A stretch of 64,000 nucleotides of DNA. Source: Emcibacter nanhaiensis (GTDB lineage: Bacteria; Pseudomonadota; Alphaproteobacteria; Sphingomonadales; Emcibacteraceae). The position numbers were made by a program, and so were the translations under genes. Positions 32,935-41,256 of this stretch are shown piece by piece. The stretch lies in contig NZ_VFIY01000014.1 of NCBI RefSeq assembly GCF_006385175.1, positions 246,081 through 310,080 on the forward strand. The letters run 5' to 3'. The first letter of the stretch is position 1, and each line of letters begins with the position of its first letter. Below the pieces are notes generated by a model. The model did no database searches. It was not told the DNA's origin and saw only the letters and a list, made by a program, of their open reading frames with translations.

Positions 32935-35693
32935 CAGTTTGTAAAGATAACCGCCAGGGACGCGGCAGAGACAGCCAGGCTTGAGACGATTGAGCCAATT
33001 TCCTTGACCAGGGTCAGCGTATCATACGGACTGAAGTCCGTGGGCACCACGATTGCCGTCCCGGGAGGAACGGAAAGGTCATTGTCTCCTCCCCAGGAAG
33101 ACAGGTTTACCGGACGCGCAACGCCATTTGGATAGACGATATAGACCCTGTCTTCATCCGCCGAACGCGTGAAGCCGCCCACTTCATCGAGATATTGGGC
33201 GACCCCCTTTCCGGGGACAAACTGCAGGGCGCTCGGGTTCAGGACATCGCCCACGGTAACAATAAAGTTGGGCCTTTTGGGAACATAGAGCGCATCGCCG
33301 GCCTCAAGTACGATATCCTTGGAAGGGTCCAGCAGAAGTTTGACGGGATCAGCCTCGATCACCACCCGTCCGATGACTTCAGCCGAGGTTAGCTGATCGG
33401 TAAGCGTCTGGGCCGCCATCAGCGAGTCCGCGTCAACATTTTTCTTGACCGATGCCGAGACCATGGCCGACTGCAGGGACTGGGCAGCCTGTTTCAGTTG
33501 AGCCTGCTGGATTTCCTTGACCCGCTTTCTGGTAAAGATTGCGCCGTAAGGATAGGCCTGATCTGTAAAACCACCAGCCCGTACGATGAGATCGGACAGT
33601 TTCTCACCCTTGCGAATGGTATAGACCCCGGGTTCCCTGAATTCGCCGGAAAGCAGGACTGCACCCGGCTCGAAATTGGAGAACAGGGAACTTACCCTGA
33701 CGCCACCACCCGGGTTAATCAGCACCTTGGCAAGGTCCTGGTTTGCCGAATTCACATAATCCCAGTTTATAAAAAACTGTTTTGAGGAGTCCTCGATGAC
33801 ATAGTTTGCCACTTCAATTCGGCTGGTGTTGGCGTCATTGGAAAGCCCGCCGCTGACGGACAACAAGGCGTCGAGGGACGTTTTTTTCACTACCGGATAA
33901 ACACCGGGCTGCCTGATCGCACCATCAACGGACACCACATATTCCAGCATGAACGGCAGCAGATTTTGGGTTTCAGAGAATACAGCCGGACAAAGGCGCT
34001 CACGGGTTTCCTCATATTCTTTTTCCATCTGTTCCTGGGTCGCTCTGGAAGGAACGACTTCAGACGTCCGGGCCTTGTCGCTTGCACCGGCGAGCATATC
34101 CTTGTCCGCATACTGGGCCCGCAACTCACCATCAACAAGTTTTTCCCGGTCACGGCTTTTTTCTTCCTCGGCCCCTTTCCTGACAAAGACGGCCCTTACT
34201 GCTGTTGCAAACCGCTCAGACTGGGAATCCGCAATAATCCGCGCCAGATTTTCCAGAGGCTGACAATATTTCTGTCGTTTTTCTTCCTCATCCTTGAATT
34301 CCTCGTCAGAATATTCCCCACTGAGAATTACGTTTCTGACTTTTTCCGAAATGAGAAACGCAATATCCTTGCGCCCGAAAAAGATCACCCGGTCCCGGTC
34401 TTTCAGCGCAAAGTCCTCGCCACCCAGCATCACCTTGCGGGGACTGAATTCAATCAGCCGGCGGCTTCGGGTAGTTTCGTCAACGCGGTCAATGGCGCCA
34501 AACAGCAGATAGGGGTCATCTTCCAGGTTATCCAGGCTTCCCAGCATTTTCTTCAGGGTCGGCGCCGACGCCAGCGACCGGACGCCAGGTGCCTTCACAT
34601 GGCCAAGCAGTTCCACCCTGCCTAACTGACTGTTCTCCTTGAGAGACGCAATCAGGGCTTCTGAACTTTTCAGCTTGGGATTACCGGTGATTTCATGGAA
34701 GGCCTGGCGGCCGTTGACATCCATTTGCACGTGGCTGAAGCTATATCCCCGCGGGCGGATTGTTCCGCCGGCAAGTGCGAGAGCGTCCTTAAAGGAGACG
34801 CCGTCCGAACCGTCGCGCAATTCGTAAATACCGGGACGAACAACGTCACCGTCGACCGCAATCGTGGCACCGATTACCGGAACCACTATCCGGTCTCCAT
34901 CCATCAGCGAGATATCCGCCCCGTTCTGGCCGAGGAGCAGATTATAGAGGTCAATATTGTACACCTCTTTACCCCGATACACCTTGATATTGCGAAGCGA
35001 GCCGGTCTTCTTGACGCCACCGGACAGCAGCAGCACTTCCAGTCCGGATGACAGACTTGTCGTACGCACAACCCCCGGCTCAAAAACCTCCCCGGCAACA
35101 ATAACGGATATCATGCGGAAGGACGCCAGCGAGACATCAACTTCCGTGCCGATCATGGTGTCGGCCACAACCTCCTGCAGCATTCTGCGGGCCTCCCCCA
35201 GAGGCCGGCCGACGACCGTTAGGGGGCGAAGGTCCGGAATAACCAGCCGACCATTCCGATCAACCTTGACACTGTAGGAATTTGTTTTTGAGCCCTGGAA
35301 ATTGATGACAAGCTCGTCACCAACGCCGAGAATGTAATTGTCGGAGACTGCGCCGGTAATGACTTCATTTTCCTGGGGAATTTGTTCAAAAAGTTTATAT
35401 CCGAACTGACGGATCTCGGAAGAAAGACGCGCCTGAAAATCCTCTTCGAGCCGGGACAACTCCTCATAGCGGAGACTTTGGAGGTCCGACCGGTCATAGA
35501 GGGCCTGCTGCTCGCGTCCCTTGTCCAGTGGAGATGTAATTTCAGTCGGTCGGGAAGTCGTGCCGGCTTTTTTCTTCAGGCTCTCGACCAGGGAGTCATC
35601 CAGATACTGAGCTGATACAGACTGGGCAAAAAATACAAAAAGGAGACAGAAAAAATAGAGAATTTTTTTCAATGGCCGAATATATGTTCCCAT
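32934..35693 (-). CDS. SLBB-domain polysaccharide export protein (Wza/GfcE-like)
   Basis: This 919-residue protein has a signal peptide (KILYFFCLLFVFFAQSVSAQ), a Poly_export domain (ILGVGDELVINFQGSKTNSY, VDRNGRLVIPDLRPLTVVGR) and repeated SLBB beta-grasp segments (ISVIVAGEVFEPGVVRTTSL, IAVDGDVVRPGIYELRDGSD, VELLGHVKAPGVRSLASAPT, YVVSVDGAIRQPGVYPVVKK, VLLSGEFREPGVYTIRKGEK), and a hydrophobic stretch at the C-terminus (IVSSLAVSAASLAVIF). There are more SLBB repeats than in Wza, as in large exporters of alphaproteobacteria. It should form the outer-membrane/periplasmic channel for a surface polysaccharide, working with the coupled YjbH-type protein. Polymerase, flippase and glycosyltransferase genes are not in the window. 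Confidence 0.88.
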   Translation of the reverse strand: MGTYIRPLKKILYFFCLLFVFFAQSVSAQYLDDSLVESLKKKAGTTSRPTEITSPLDKGREQQALYDRSDLQSLRYEELSRLEEDFQARLSSEIRQFGYKLFEQIPQENEVITGAVSDNYILGVGDELVINFQGSKTNSYSVKVDRNGRLVIPDLRPLTVVGRPLGEARRMLQEVVADTMIGTEVDVSLASFRMISVIVAGEVFEPGVVRTTSLSSGLEVLLLSGGVKKTGSLRNIKVYRGKEVYNIDLYNLLLGQNGADISLMDGDRIVVPVIGATIAVDGDVVRPGIYELRDGSDGVSFKDALALAGGTIRPRGYSFSHVQMDVNGRQAFHEITGNPKLKSSEALIASLKENSQLGRVELLGHVKAPGVRSLASAPTLKKMLGSLDNLEDDPYLLFGAIDRVDETTRSRRLIEFSPRKVMLGGEDFALKDRDRVIFFGRKDIAFLISEKVRNVILSGEYSDEEFKDEEEKRQKYCQPLENLARIIADSQSERFATAVRAVFVRKGAEEEKSRDREKLVDGELRAQYADKDMLAGASDKARTSEVVPSRATQEQMEKEYEETRERLCPAVFSETQNLLPFMLEYVVSVDGAIRQPGVYPVVKKTSLDALLSVSGGLSNDANTSRIEVANYVIEDSSKQFFINWDYVNSANQDLAKVLINPGGGVRVSSLFSNFEPGAVLLSGEFREPGVYTIRKGEKLSDLIVRAGGFTDQAYPYGAIFTRKRVKEIQQAQLKQAAQSLQSAMVSASVKKNVDADSLMAAQTLTDQLTSAEVIGRVVIEADPVKLLLDPSKDIVLEAGDALYVPKRPNFIVTVGDVLNPSALQFVPGKGVAQYLDEVGGFTRSADEDRVYIVYPNGVARPVNLSSWGGDNDLSVPPGTAIVVPTDFSPYDTLTLVKEIGSIVSSLAVSAASLAVIFTN

Positions 35694-35810
35694 TCCTTGG
35701 TTGATCCCTGTATGAGCCAGTTTTATCCGGGTATGGTACAGCCCCGGCTTTGCAGCACCTTAGCATAGTTAATATCGTCATCAAGTCCAGCGCTGATTGA
35801 CAGGATGGGG

Positions 35811-36698
35811 TTATAAAATTGTGCCGGCATTAAGCCAATAGTTTTTTGAATCCACTGACATATTTTCTCTGGCTGACCGGGCCTCCTCCAGGCTTGCAAA
35901 CAGCCCGAAACAGGTCGCCCCGCTTCCCGACATGGCGGCATACAGACACCCCGACAAGCCGGCAATTTCATCAATCAGTCCCGCCACTTCGGGAACACGC
36001 TGACAAGCCGGTCGCTGCAGGTCATTTGAACTGTTTTGTAAAATGGATAACAGCTGATCCGGCGTGGCGATTTCGCGAGGCAGCCGTCGTTCCGGTGAAA
36101 AAGAAAAGCCGGATGCCTTCAGGTCGCCGAATATCCGGGCCGTTTCAACCGATATGCCGGGATTGGCAAGCAATATATAGAGCGGAAAATCAAGTTTCAC
36201 CGGCGTTATAGCCTCCCCAACGGATTGCATCCGCAGGCTCCTGCTGACAAGACAGGCCGGCACATCCGCCCCCAGAGAAAGTGCTACTTCATTCAGATGA
36301 TCTGCCCCAAGAGCGCCGGGATAGAGACGGGTCAGCAGGCGAAGCGCTGCGGCGGCGTCGGCCGAACCGCCGCCAATTCCGGAAGCCACCGGCAGGTTCT
36401 TGGTCAGTACAAACCGGCCAGTCACCTGAACCCCGGCATTTGTCGCAAAGGACCGGATTGCCCGACAGACAAGATTGTTTTCGTCCGCCTCAAGTCCTGC
36501 GGCAAACGGCCCCGTGATCTCGAAGGCAAGACCGTCGCCGGGATAATAGTCGAGCCTGTCGCCACAATCGGCAAAGACCACAAGACTGTCCAGCAGGTGA
36601 TAGCCATCGGCCCGTCGGCCCGTCACTCTCAAGTCCAGGTTAATCTTGGCCGGTGCTGCTTCCGTAAAGCGGGGAACGTTATCTGGAGGAGTTGCCAT
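35811..36698 (-). CDS. ispE: 4-diphosphocytidyl-2-C-methyl-D-erythritol kinase
   Basis: The ATG at 36698 (MATPPDNVPRFTEAAPAKIN) is preferred because the GHMP substrate-binding start APAKINLDLRVTGRRADGYH then falls near residue 14; an upstream ATG at 36734 adds 12 residues inside the TPR gene. The ATP-binding motif LPVASGIGGGSADAAAALRL (about 94-113) and the C-terminal AAMSGSGATCFGLFASLEEA are diagnostic of IspE, which phosphorylates CDP-methylerythritol in the MEP isoprenoid pathway. The gene overlaps the TPR gene upstream by 20 bases and is cotranscribed with it. Confidence 0.95.
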   Translation of the reverse strand: MATPPDNVPRFTEAAPAKINLDLRVTGRRADGYHLLDSLVVFADCGDRLDYYPGDGLAFEITGPFAAGLEADENNLVCRAIRSFATNAGVQVTGRFVLTKNLPVASGIGGGSADAAAALRLLTRLYPGALGADHLNEVALSLGADVPACLVSRSLRMQSVGEAITPVKLDFPLYILLANPGISVETARIFGDLKASGFSFSPERRLPREIATPDQLLSILQNSSNDLQRPACQRVPEVAGLIDEIAGLSGCLYAAMSGSGATCFGLFASLEEARSARENMSVDSKNYWLNAGTIL

Positions 36699-38403
36699 GT
36701 TTGATTTTATTCTTGATCTCGGACACCTTTTCATCGTCCGGGTTCAATGACAGGGCATGACGCCACTGGAACCTGGCTTCATTCTTGCGGCCGACCGCCC
36801 AGTAGGCATCCCCCAGGTGATCATTGATTGCCCAGTCATCGGCCTGCAGCATCACCGCCTTTTCCAGGACTTCCACTGCACGACCGTGTTCCCCCATTTT
36901 AAACAGGGCCCAGCCCAGGCTGTCCACGATATAGCCGTCATGGGGGCGAAGCTCCACCGCTTTTTCCAGCATGGCCCGGGCTTTGTCAACATTGATGCCG
37001 CGGTCCACCCAGCTGTAGGCCAGATAGTTGAGAACCTGGGGCTGGTCGGGCCGGAGCTCCAGCGCCTTCAGGAAATCCTTTTCGGCCTCGTCCCATCTTT
37101 GCTCCCGCTCCAGGACGATGCCGCGCGTGTAAAAGGCCGCCCAGTGTTTTTCTTCCGGTTCACCAAAACTTTTGATCAGTTTGTCATAGGCATCGGCTGC
37201 TTCGGCAAATCTGTTGTTCATGCGGTACAGATCACCCATCACACCGAAAAGCTGATGCTTGTCCGGAAATTCCCTGGCAAGATCGCGCAGCATAGCGACC
37301 GCCTTGTCCAGTTCACCGATCTTTTCATAGATCCAGGCCTGTTGCATGCGGGACTGGTAGTAAAGATGATCTTTCTTCTTGATATTCTGCAGCACTTCCA
37401 GGGCGCCATCATAATATTCGTCAATTTCGAAAATCTGGCCCAGCAGGAAATCCGCTTCCGGGAAATCCTTGCGCATGTATTTGCCGTACCTGAGATAAAG
37501 GGTCGCCGGCGTTCTGATATTGTCCTGCATGAGGAAGGTGGCCGCCGAGTAGAAGATCTCGGCCATCCCGTCACGGTAATTATCGATGTGGTGCTTCGCC
37601 AGTTTTCCTTTTTCCAACTGGTCCAGCCGGAGTTTCAGGGTTTCGTTGTCCGGCGCTTTTTCCAGATAGTTCAGGAACAGTTCCCGGGCGGCATCCTCCC
37701 GGCCCTCGCGGGCCAGCAACATCCCATAGGCCTCAACAGTCCGCAGGGTAAGCGCCCCCAGCGATCCAAGCGCATCGACATAGAGTTCCTCGGCGCGGGC
37801 ATCATTGCCGGTAAACTCATAGATGAGGGCGGCATGAAATTTCTTGAAATCCCTGAAGGAGTCTTTCTGAAGCAGTTCTTCCAGGACGGCAGACGCCTGT
37901 TTCTCATCCCCGTCCTCGGCGGCCATCCAGGCGCTGAAGAGGGGTTTGAACAGGGAATAAACCCCCGCATCCCCGACCTGTTCAAGATATTCCCGGGCCT
38001 TTTTGAACCTCTTGTCCCGGGCCAGTTCCAGGAACTGATACAGCCGGATCAGGCTGTCCGCCCGGTCCAGCTCCACCAGATGGTCAGCCACCCGGCTGGC
38101 ACAGTCATACTGGCCGTCGGCAATACACAGGGAAAAGGTCCGCGCCAACAGGGAGAGATTATCCGGGTCCAGCTCCAGCGCCTGCTGATGATAATCAGCC
38201 GCTGCACCAATATCCATGGTGGCCCGGGCATGAAGACCGGCAAGGTAGGCGCCGTAAGGCTTCTTGTCTTCCTCCACCTGGTCCACATTCGCCTGCGCCA
38301 CCATGCTGGAGCCGGACAGAAGTGCCGTCAGAAGTGCTATCCTGGCCCAGCGGCCCGTTGTTCTGGTCGCCCCGCCACCGATAGTCTTAATCCTGTCGAA
38401 CAA
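36679..38403 (-). CDS. exported tetratricopeptide-repeat protein
   Basis: The start is a TTG at 38403, with AGGAG at proper spacing before it. The 574-residue product has a signal peptide (IALLTALLSGSSMVAQA, cleavage near residue 39) followed by TPR repeats along the whole length: YLAGLHARATMDIGAAADYH at the start, LLAREGREDAARELFLNYLE, QAWIYEKIGELDKAVAMLRD, and near the C-terminus LALRPDQPQVLNYLAYSWVD-like and DDWAINDHLGDAYWAVGRKN. The last repeats match the conserved C-terminal TPR block of alphaproteobacterial proteins adjacent to ispE. It should be a periplasmic or outer-membrane-associated scaffold. Its stop overlaps ispE. Confidence 0.85.
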   Translation of the reverse strand: MFDRIKTIGGGATRTTGRWARIALLTALLSGSSMVAQANVDQVEEDKKPYGAYLAGLHARATMDIGAAADYHQQALELDPDNLSLLARTFSLCIADGQYDCASRVADHLVELDRADSLIRLYQFLELARDKRFKKAREYLEQVGDAGVYSLFKPLFSAWMAAEDGDEKQASAVLEELLQKDSFRDFKKFHAALIYEFTGNDARAEELYVDALGSLGALTLRTVEAYGMLLAREGREDAARELFLNYLEKAPDNETLKLRLDQLEKGKLAKHHIDNYRDGMAEIFYSAATFLMQDNIRTPATLYLRYGKYMRKDFPEADFLLGQIFEIDEYYDGALEVLQNIKKKDHLYYQSRMQQAWIYEKIGELDKAVAMLRDLAREFPDKHQLFGVMGDLYRMNNRFAEAADAYDKLIKSFGEPEEKHWAAFYTRGIVLEREQRWDEAEKDFLKALELRPDQPQVLNYLAYSWVDRGINVDKARAMLEKAVELRPHDGYIVDSLGWALFKMGEHGRAVEVLEKAVMLQADDWAINDHLGDAYWAVGRKNEARFQWRHALSLNPDDEKVSEIKNKIKHGNSSR

Positions 38404-38429
38404 ACGCGTCTCCTGTAACTCGCACGGGC

Positions 38430-40088
38430 CTACATATTGGGATAGTTTGGCCCCCCGCCGCCTTCCGGTACAACCCAGTTGATATTCTGTGTCGGGTCCT
38501 TGATATCACAGGTCTTGCAGTGAACACAATTCTGGGAATTGATCTGCAGACGCGGATTGCTGCCGTCATCGTCGGTCAGATATTCATAAACACCCGCCGG
38601 ACAGAAGCGCACTTCGGGACCGCCATAGACAGTATAATTGACTTTGACCGGCACGTCTTCATCAATCAACGTCAGGTGGCATTTCTGGTCTTCCTCGTGG
38701 TTGGTGTTGGAGAGGAAAACCGAAGACAGCTTGTCAAAGGTCAGCACACCGTCCGGCTTGGGGTAATTGATCGGTTCGCATTCCGCCGCCGGCTTGAGGC
38801 ACTTATAGTCCTCGTCATGGCTGAGGGTCCAGGGTACCAGGAAGCCGAGGCCAAGGTTGTTGAGCCACATGTCGAGGCCGCTGTAGAGCGTACCCCAGAA
38901 GGCGCCGAACTTGTGAATGGACGGTTTGGCGTTGCGGACCATATGCAGGTCCTTGTAGACCCAGCTGTCCTTGAATTTCTGGGTGTAGGCCTCAAGCTCG
39001 TCCGCTTCGCGACCGGCGGCAATGGCATCAAAGGCCGCTTCGGCCGCCAGCATGCCGGTCTTCATGGCGTTATGGGAGCCCTTGATCCGCGGCACATTGA
39101 CGAACCCGGCGGAACAGCCGATCAGCGCACCGCCCGGGAAGGTCAGTTTCGGGATCGACTGGAAGCCGCCTTCGTTAATGGCGCGGGCGCCATAGGAGAT
39201 ACGACGGCCGCCTTCCAGCATCGGCGCGATGGCCGGATGGGTCTTGTAGCGCTGCAGCTCCTCGAACGGCGACAGATAGGGATTTTCATAGTCGAGACCG
39301 ACCACGAACCCGATCGCCACCTGGTTGTCTTCCAGATGATAGATAAAGCCGCCGCCCACGGTCTTGCTGTCCAGCGGCCAGCCCTGGGTGTGGATCACGG
39401 TGCCCTGCTTGTGGTGTTCCGGTTTGACTTCCCACAGTTCCTTGATGCCGATACCGTAAGTCTGCGGCTGTTTGCCGTCACGCAGGTTGAATTTATGGAT
39501 CAGTTGTTTGGCCAGGGAGCCCCGCACGCCTTCGGCGATCAGGGTATATTTGGCCCGCAGCTCCATGCCCGGCATATAGGTGTCCTTGTGATGGCCATCG
39601 GCGGCCACACCCATATCGCCGGTGATCACCCCTTTGACCGTGCCGTCTTCGCCGTACAGGATTTCCGCACCGGTAAAGCCCGGGAAAATCTCGATGCCCA
39701 TATTTTCCGCCTGCTGGGCCAGCCAGCGGCAAACATTGCCAAGGCTGACAATATATTTACCCTTGTTGCTCATCAGCGGCGGCATCAGGAAGTGGGGCAT
39801 GCCGGTCTTGCCGCCTTCTTTCAGGATCCAGTGCTGGTTGTCGGTCACTTCGGTCAGCAGCGGCGCCCCCTGTTCCTTCCAGTCGGGAATCAGCTCATTG
39901 AGCGCAATCGGGTCGATCACGGCGCCGGACAGGATGTGCGCCCCAATTTCGGAGCCTTTCTCCAGAACGCAAATGGACAGGTCTTTCCCCTGCTCGTCAC
40001 ACAATTGTTTGAAGCGGATCGCCGCACTCAATCCTGCAGGACCGCCGCCGACAATGACGACGTCATACTCCATAAATTCGCGTTCCAT
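38430..40088 (-). CDS. electron transfer flavoprotein-ubiquinone oxidoreductase
   Basis: I take the ATG at 40088 (MEREFMEYDVVIVGGGPAGL) because GGGAGA lies before it; an upstream ATG at 40118 lacks a site. The 552-residue protein has the FAD-binding VVIVGGGPAGLSAAIRFKQL, conserved ETF-QO segments LSGAVIDPIALNELIPDWKE and PGGALIGCSAGFVNVPRIKG, and the C-terminal 4Fe-4S ligands in QNCVHCKTCDIKDPTQNINW. It passes electrons from reduced ETF (fatty acid and amino acid oxidation) to ubiquinone at the inner membrane. The 328-bp upstream gap holds a PsrA-like palindrome at 40247. etfA and etfB are not in the window. Confidence 0.95.
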   Translation of the reverse strand: MEREFMEYDVVIVGGGPAGLSAAIRFKQLCDEQGKDLSICVLEKGSEIGAHILSGAVIDPIALNELIPDWKEQGAPLLTEVTDNQHWILKEGGKTGMPHFLMPPLMSNKGKYIVSLGNVCRWLAQQAENMGIEIFPGFTGAEILYGEDGTVKGVITGDMGVAADGHHKDTYMPGMELRAKYTLIAEGVRGSLAKQLIHKFNLRDGKQPQTYGIGIKELWEVKPEHHKQGTVIHTQGWPLDSKTVGGGFIYHLEDNQVAIGFVVGLDYENPYLSPFEELQRYKTHPAIAPMLEGGRRISYGARAINEGGFQSIPKLTFPGGALIGCSAGFVNVPRIKGSHNAMKTGMLAAEAAFDAIAAGREADELEAYTQKFKDSWVYKDLHMVRNAKPSIHKFGAFWGTLYSGLDMWLNNLGLGFLVPWTLSHDEDYKCLKPAAECEPINYPKPDGVLTFDKLSSVFLSNTNHEEDQKCHLTLIDEDVPVKVNYTVYGGPEVRFCPAGVYEYLTDDDGSNPRLQINSQNCVHCKTCDIKDPTQNINWVVPEGGGGPNYPNM

Positions 40089-40416
40089 GATCTTTTCTCC
40101 CGTTTTTCCGTCGGCCATGACACTTTTTGCCCGGAAACCAACTACTGATTCAATCTTTTATGGCGCTGTTTATGCCCCTATGTTACTCGCCGGTCAACGT
40201 TTTAACCGGCATCCTTTCGTATTATGAGGCATAAACCAGAAAAATTCAAACGATCGTTTTAATTTTCTATATTCCTTATTTCTGCCATCCTGTAAATGAA
40301 ACAATCTTTTTCGGGAATTGTTTTTTCCCGGCATATTGTGTTTTGCCAGCGCACATGGTTAAAATACGAACCACATTCTAATGTATTTTTAACGGATTTG
40401 AGTCACACTTTAGTTC
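40089..40416. other. divergent intergenic region between ETF-QO and uracil-DNA glycosylase genes
   Basis: This 328-bp AT-rich gap contains no credible coding frame. It holds the palindrome at 40247-40260 and several A/T-rich stretches suited to promoters in both directions. I see no riboswitch or terminator in it. Confidence 0.6.
40247..40260. promoter_or_regulatory. PsrA/FadR-like palindrome CAAAC-N4-GTTTT
   Basis: CAAACGATCGTTTT contains a perfect 12-base palindrome, AAACGATCGTTT (40248-40259). Its form is close to the CAAAC-N4-GTTTG site of PsrA, a TetR-type regulator of fatty acid oxidation in gammaproteobacteria whose regulon includes ETF and ETF-QO genes. It lies 159 bases before the ETF-QO start and 157 before the uracil-DNA glycosylase start. 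The regulator here is not known. Confidence 0.45.
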
Positions 40417-41253
40417 ATGAACGGTTTCACCACAGAATCGCACAGCCAATCGCCCCTCGCCCTGCTCCAATGGTATCTGGACAGCGGGGTTGACGAGTGC
40501 ATCTCTGACGACGCCACTGACTGGTTCGAGGTGAGCGCCGCAGCCCGGCCGCAACCGGCACAGACGACACCGCAGCCGCAGGCCGCCACACCGGTCAGGC
40601 CTGCCGCGGGCGGCGCGACGGCCTCCCCCCTCCTCGCCACCGACCAGATTGCCGCCACGGCCAGGGACCTGGTCAAGGACTGCAAAACTCTCGAGGAGCT
40701 GCGGCAGAAGATCGAGGAATTTGACGGCTGCGCCCTGAAGAAAACCGCCTCCAAGACGGTTTTTTCCGACGGCATTCCCGGCAGCGACCTGATGCTGATC
40801 GGCGAGGCCCCGGGGGTCGAGGAAGACCGTCAGGGCAAACCCTTTGTCGGCGCCAGCGGCCAGTTGCTCGATAAGATGTTTGCCGCCATCCACCGCAGCC
40901 GCCAGGAAAATCTTTACATTTCCAATACCCTGCCCTGGCGCCCGCCGGGCAACCGCAAGCCGTCCGACGCCGAACTGCACATCTGCCAGCCGTTCCTGAT
41001 GAAACATATCGAACTGGCCGCGCCGAAAGTGCTGGTGCTGCTGGGCGGCACCGCCGCCGGCAGCCTGCTGGACAGCAAAGCCGGCATCACCCGGCTGCGC
41101 GGCAAATGGCATGACGTGGAAATCGCCGGCCGCAAGATCCCGGCCATGGCCACCTATCATCCCGCCTACCTGCTGCGCCAGCCCCAGGCCAAGGCGCAGG
41201 CCTGGAGCGACCTGCAGAAAATCAGGGACCGCCTGAACGAGCTGGACGGGTAA
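40417..41253 (+). CDS. uracil-DNA glycosylase, family 4-like with incomplete Fe-S ligands
   Basis: The 278-residue protein has a 90-residue N-terminal extension with a Gln/Pro/Ala-rich linker, then the UDG fold: [20 protein letters not shown] (motif A, about 125-144) with [44 protein letters not shown] and the motif B segment [16 protein letters not shown] (catalytic histidine near 249). In classical family 4 enzymes four cysteines hold a 4Fe-4S cluster; here Cys105 (GCALKK) and Cys190 (HICQPF) remain, but the partner of the first reads Lys and the KCRPP position is PWRPP. It should remove uracil from DNA. It leads an operon with slt and moaB. Confidence 0.88.
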   Translation: MNGFTTESHSQSPLALLQWYLDSGVDECISDDATDWFEVSAAARPQPAQTTPQPQAATPVRPAAGGATASPLLATDQIAATARDLVKDCKTLEELRQKIEEFDGCALKKTASKTVFSDGIPGSDLMLIGEAPGVEEDRQGKPFVGASGQLLDKMFAAIHRSRQENLYISNTLPWRPPGNRKPSDAELHICQPFLMKHIELAAPKVLVLLGGTAAGSLLDSKAGITRLRGKWHDVEIAGRKIPAMATYHPAYLLRQPQAKAQAWSDLQKIRDRLNELDG

Positions 41254-41256
41254 GAC

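Noticed and set aside
36757..38418. 553-codon forward frame opposite the TPR gene
   Set aside because: Antisense of a TPR protein whose repeats are evident on the reverse strand.
38520..40148. Long forward frame opposite the ETF-QO gene
   Set aside because: Antisense shadow; the reverse strand encodes a motif-complete ETF-QO.
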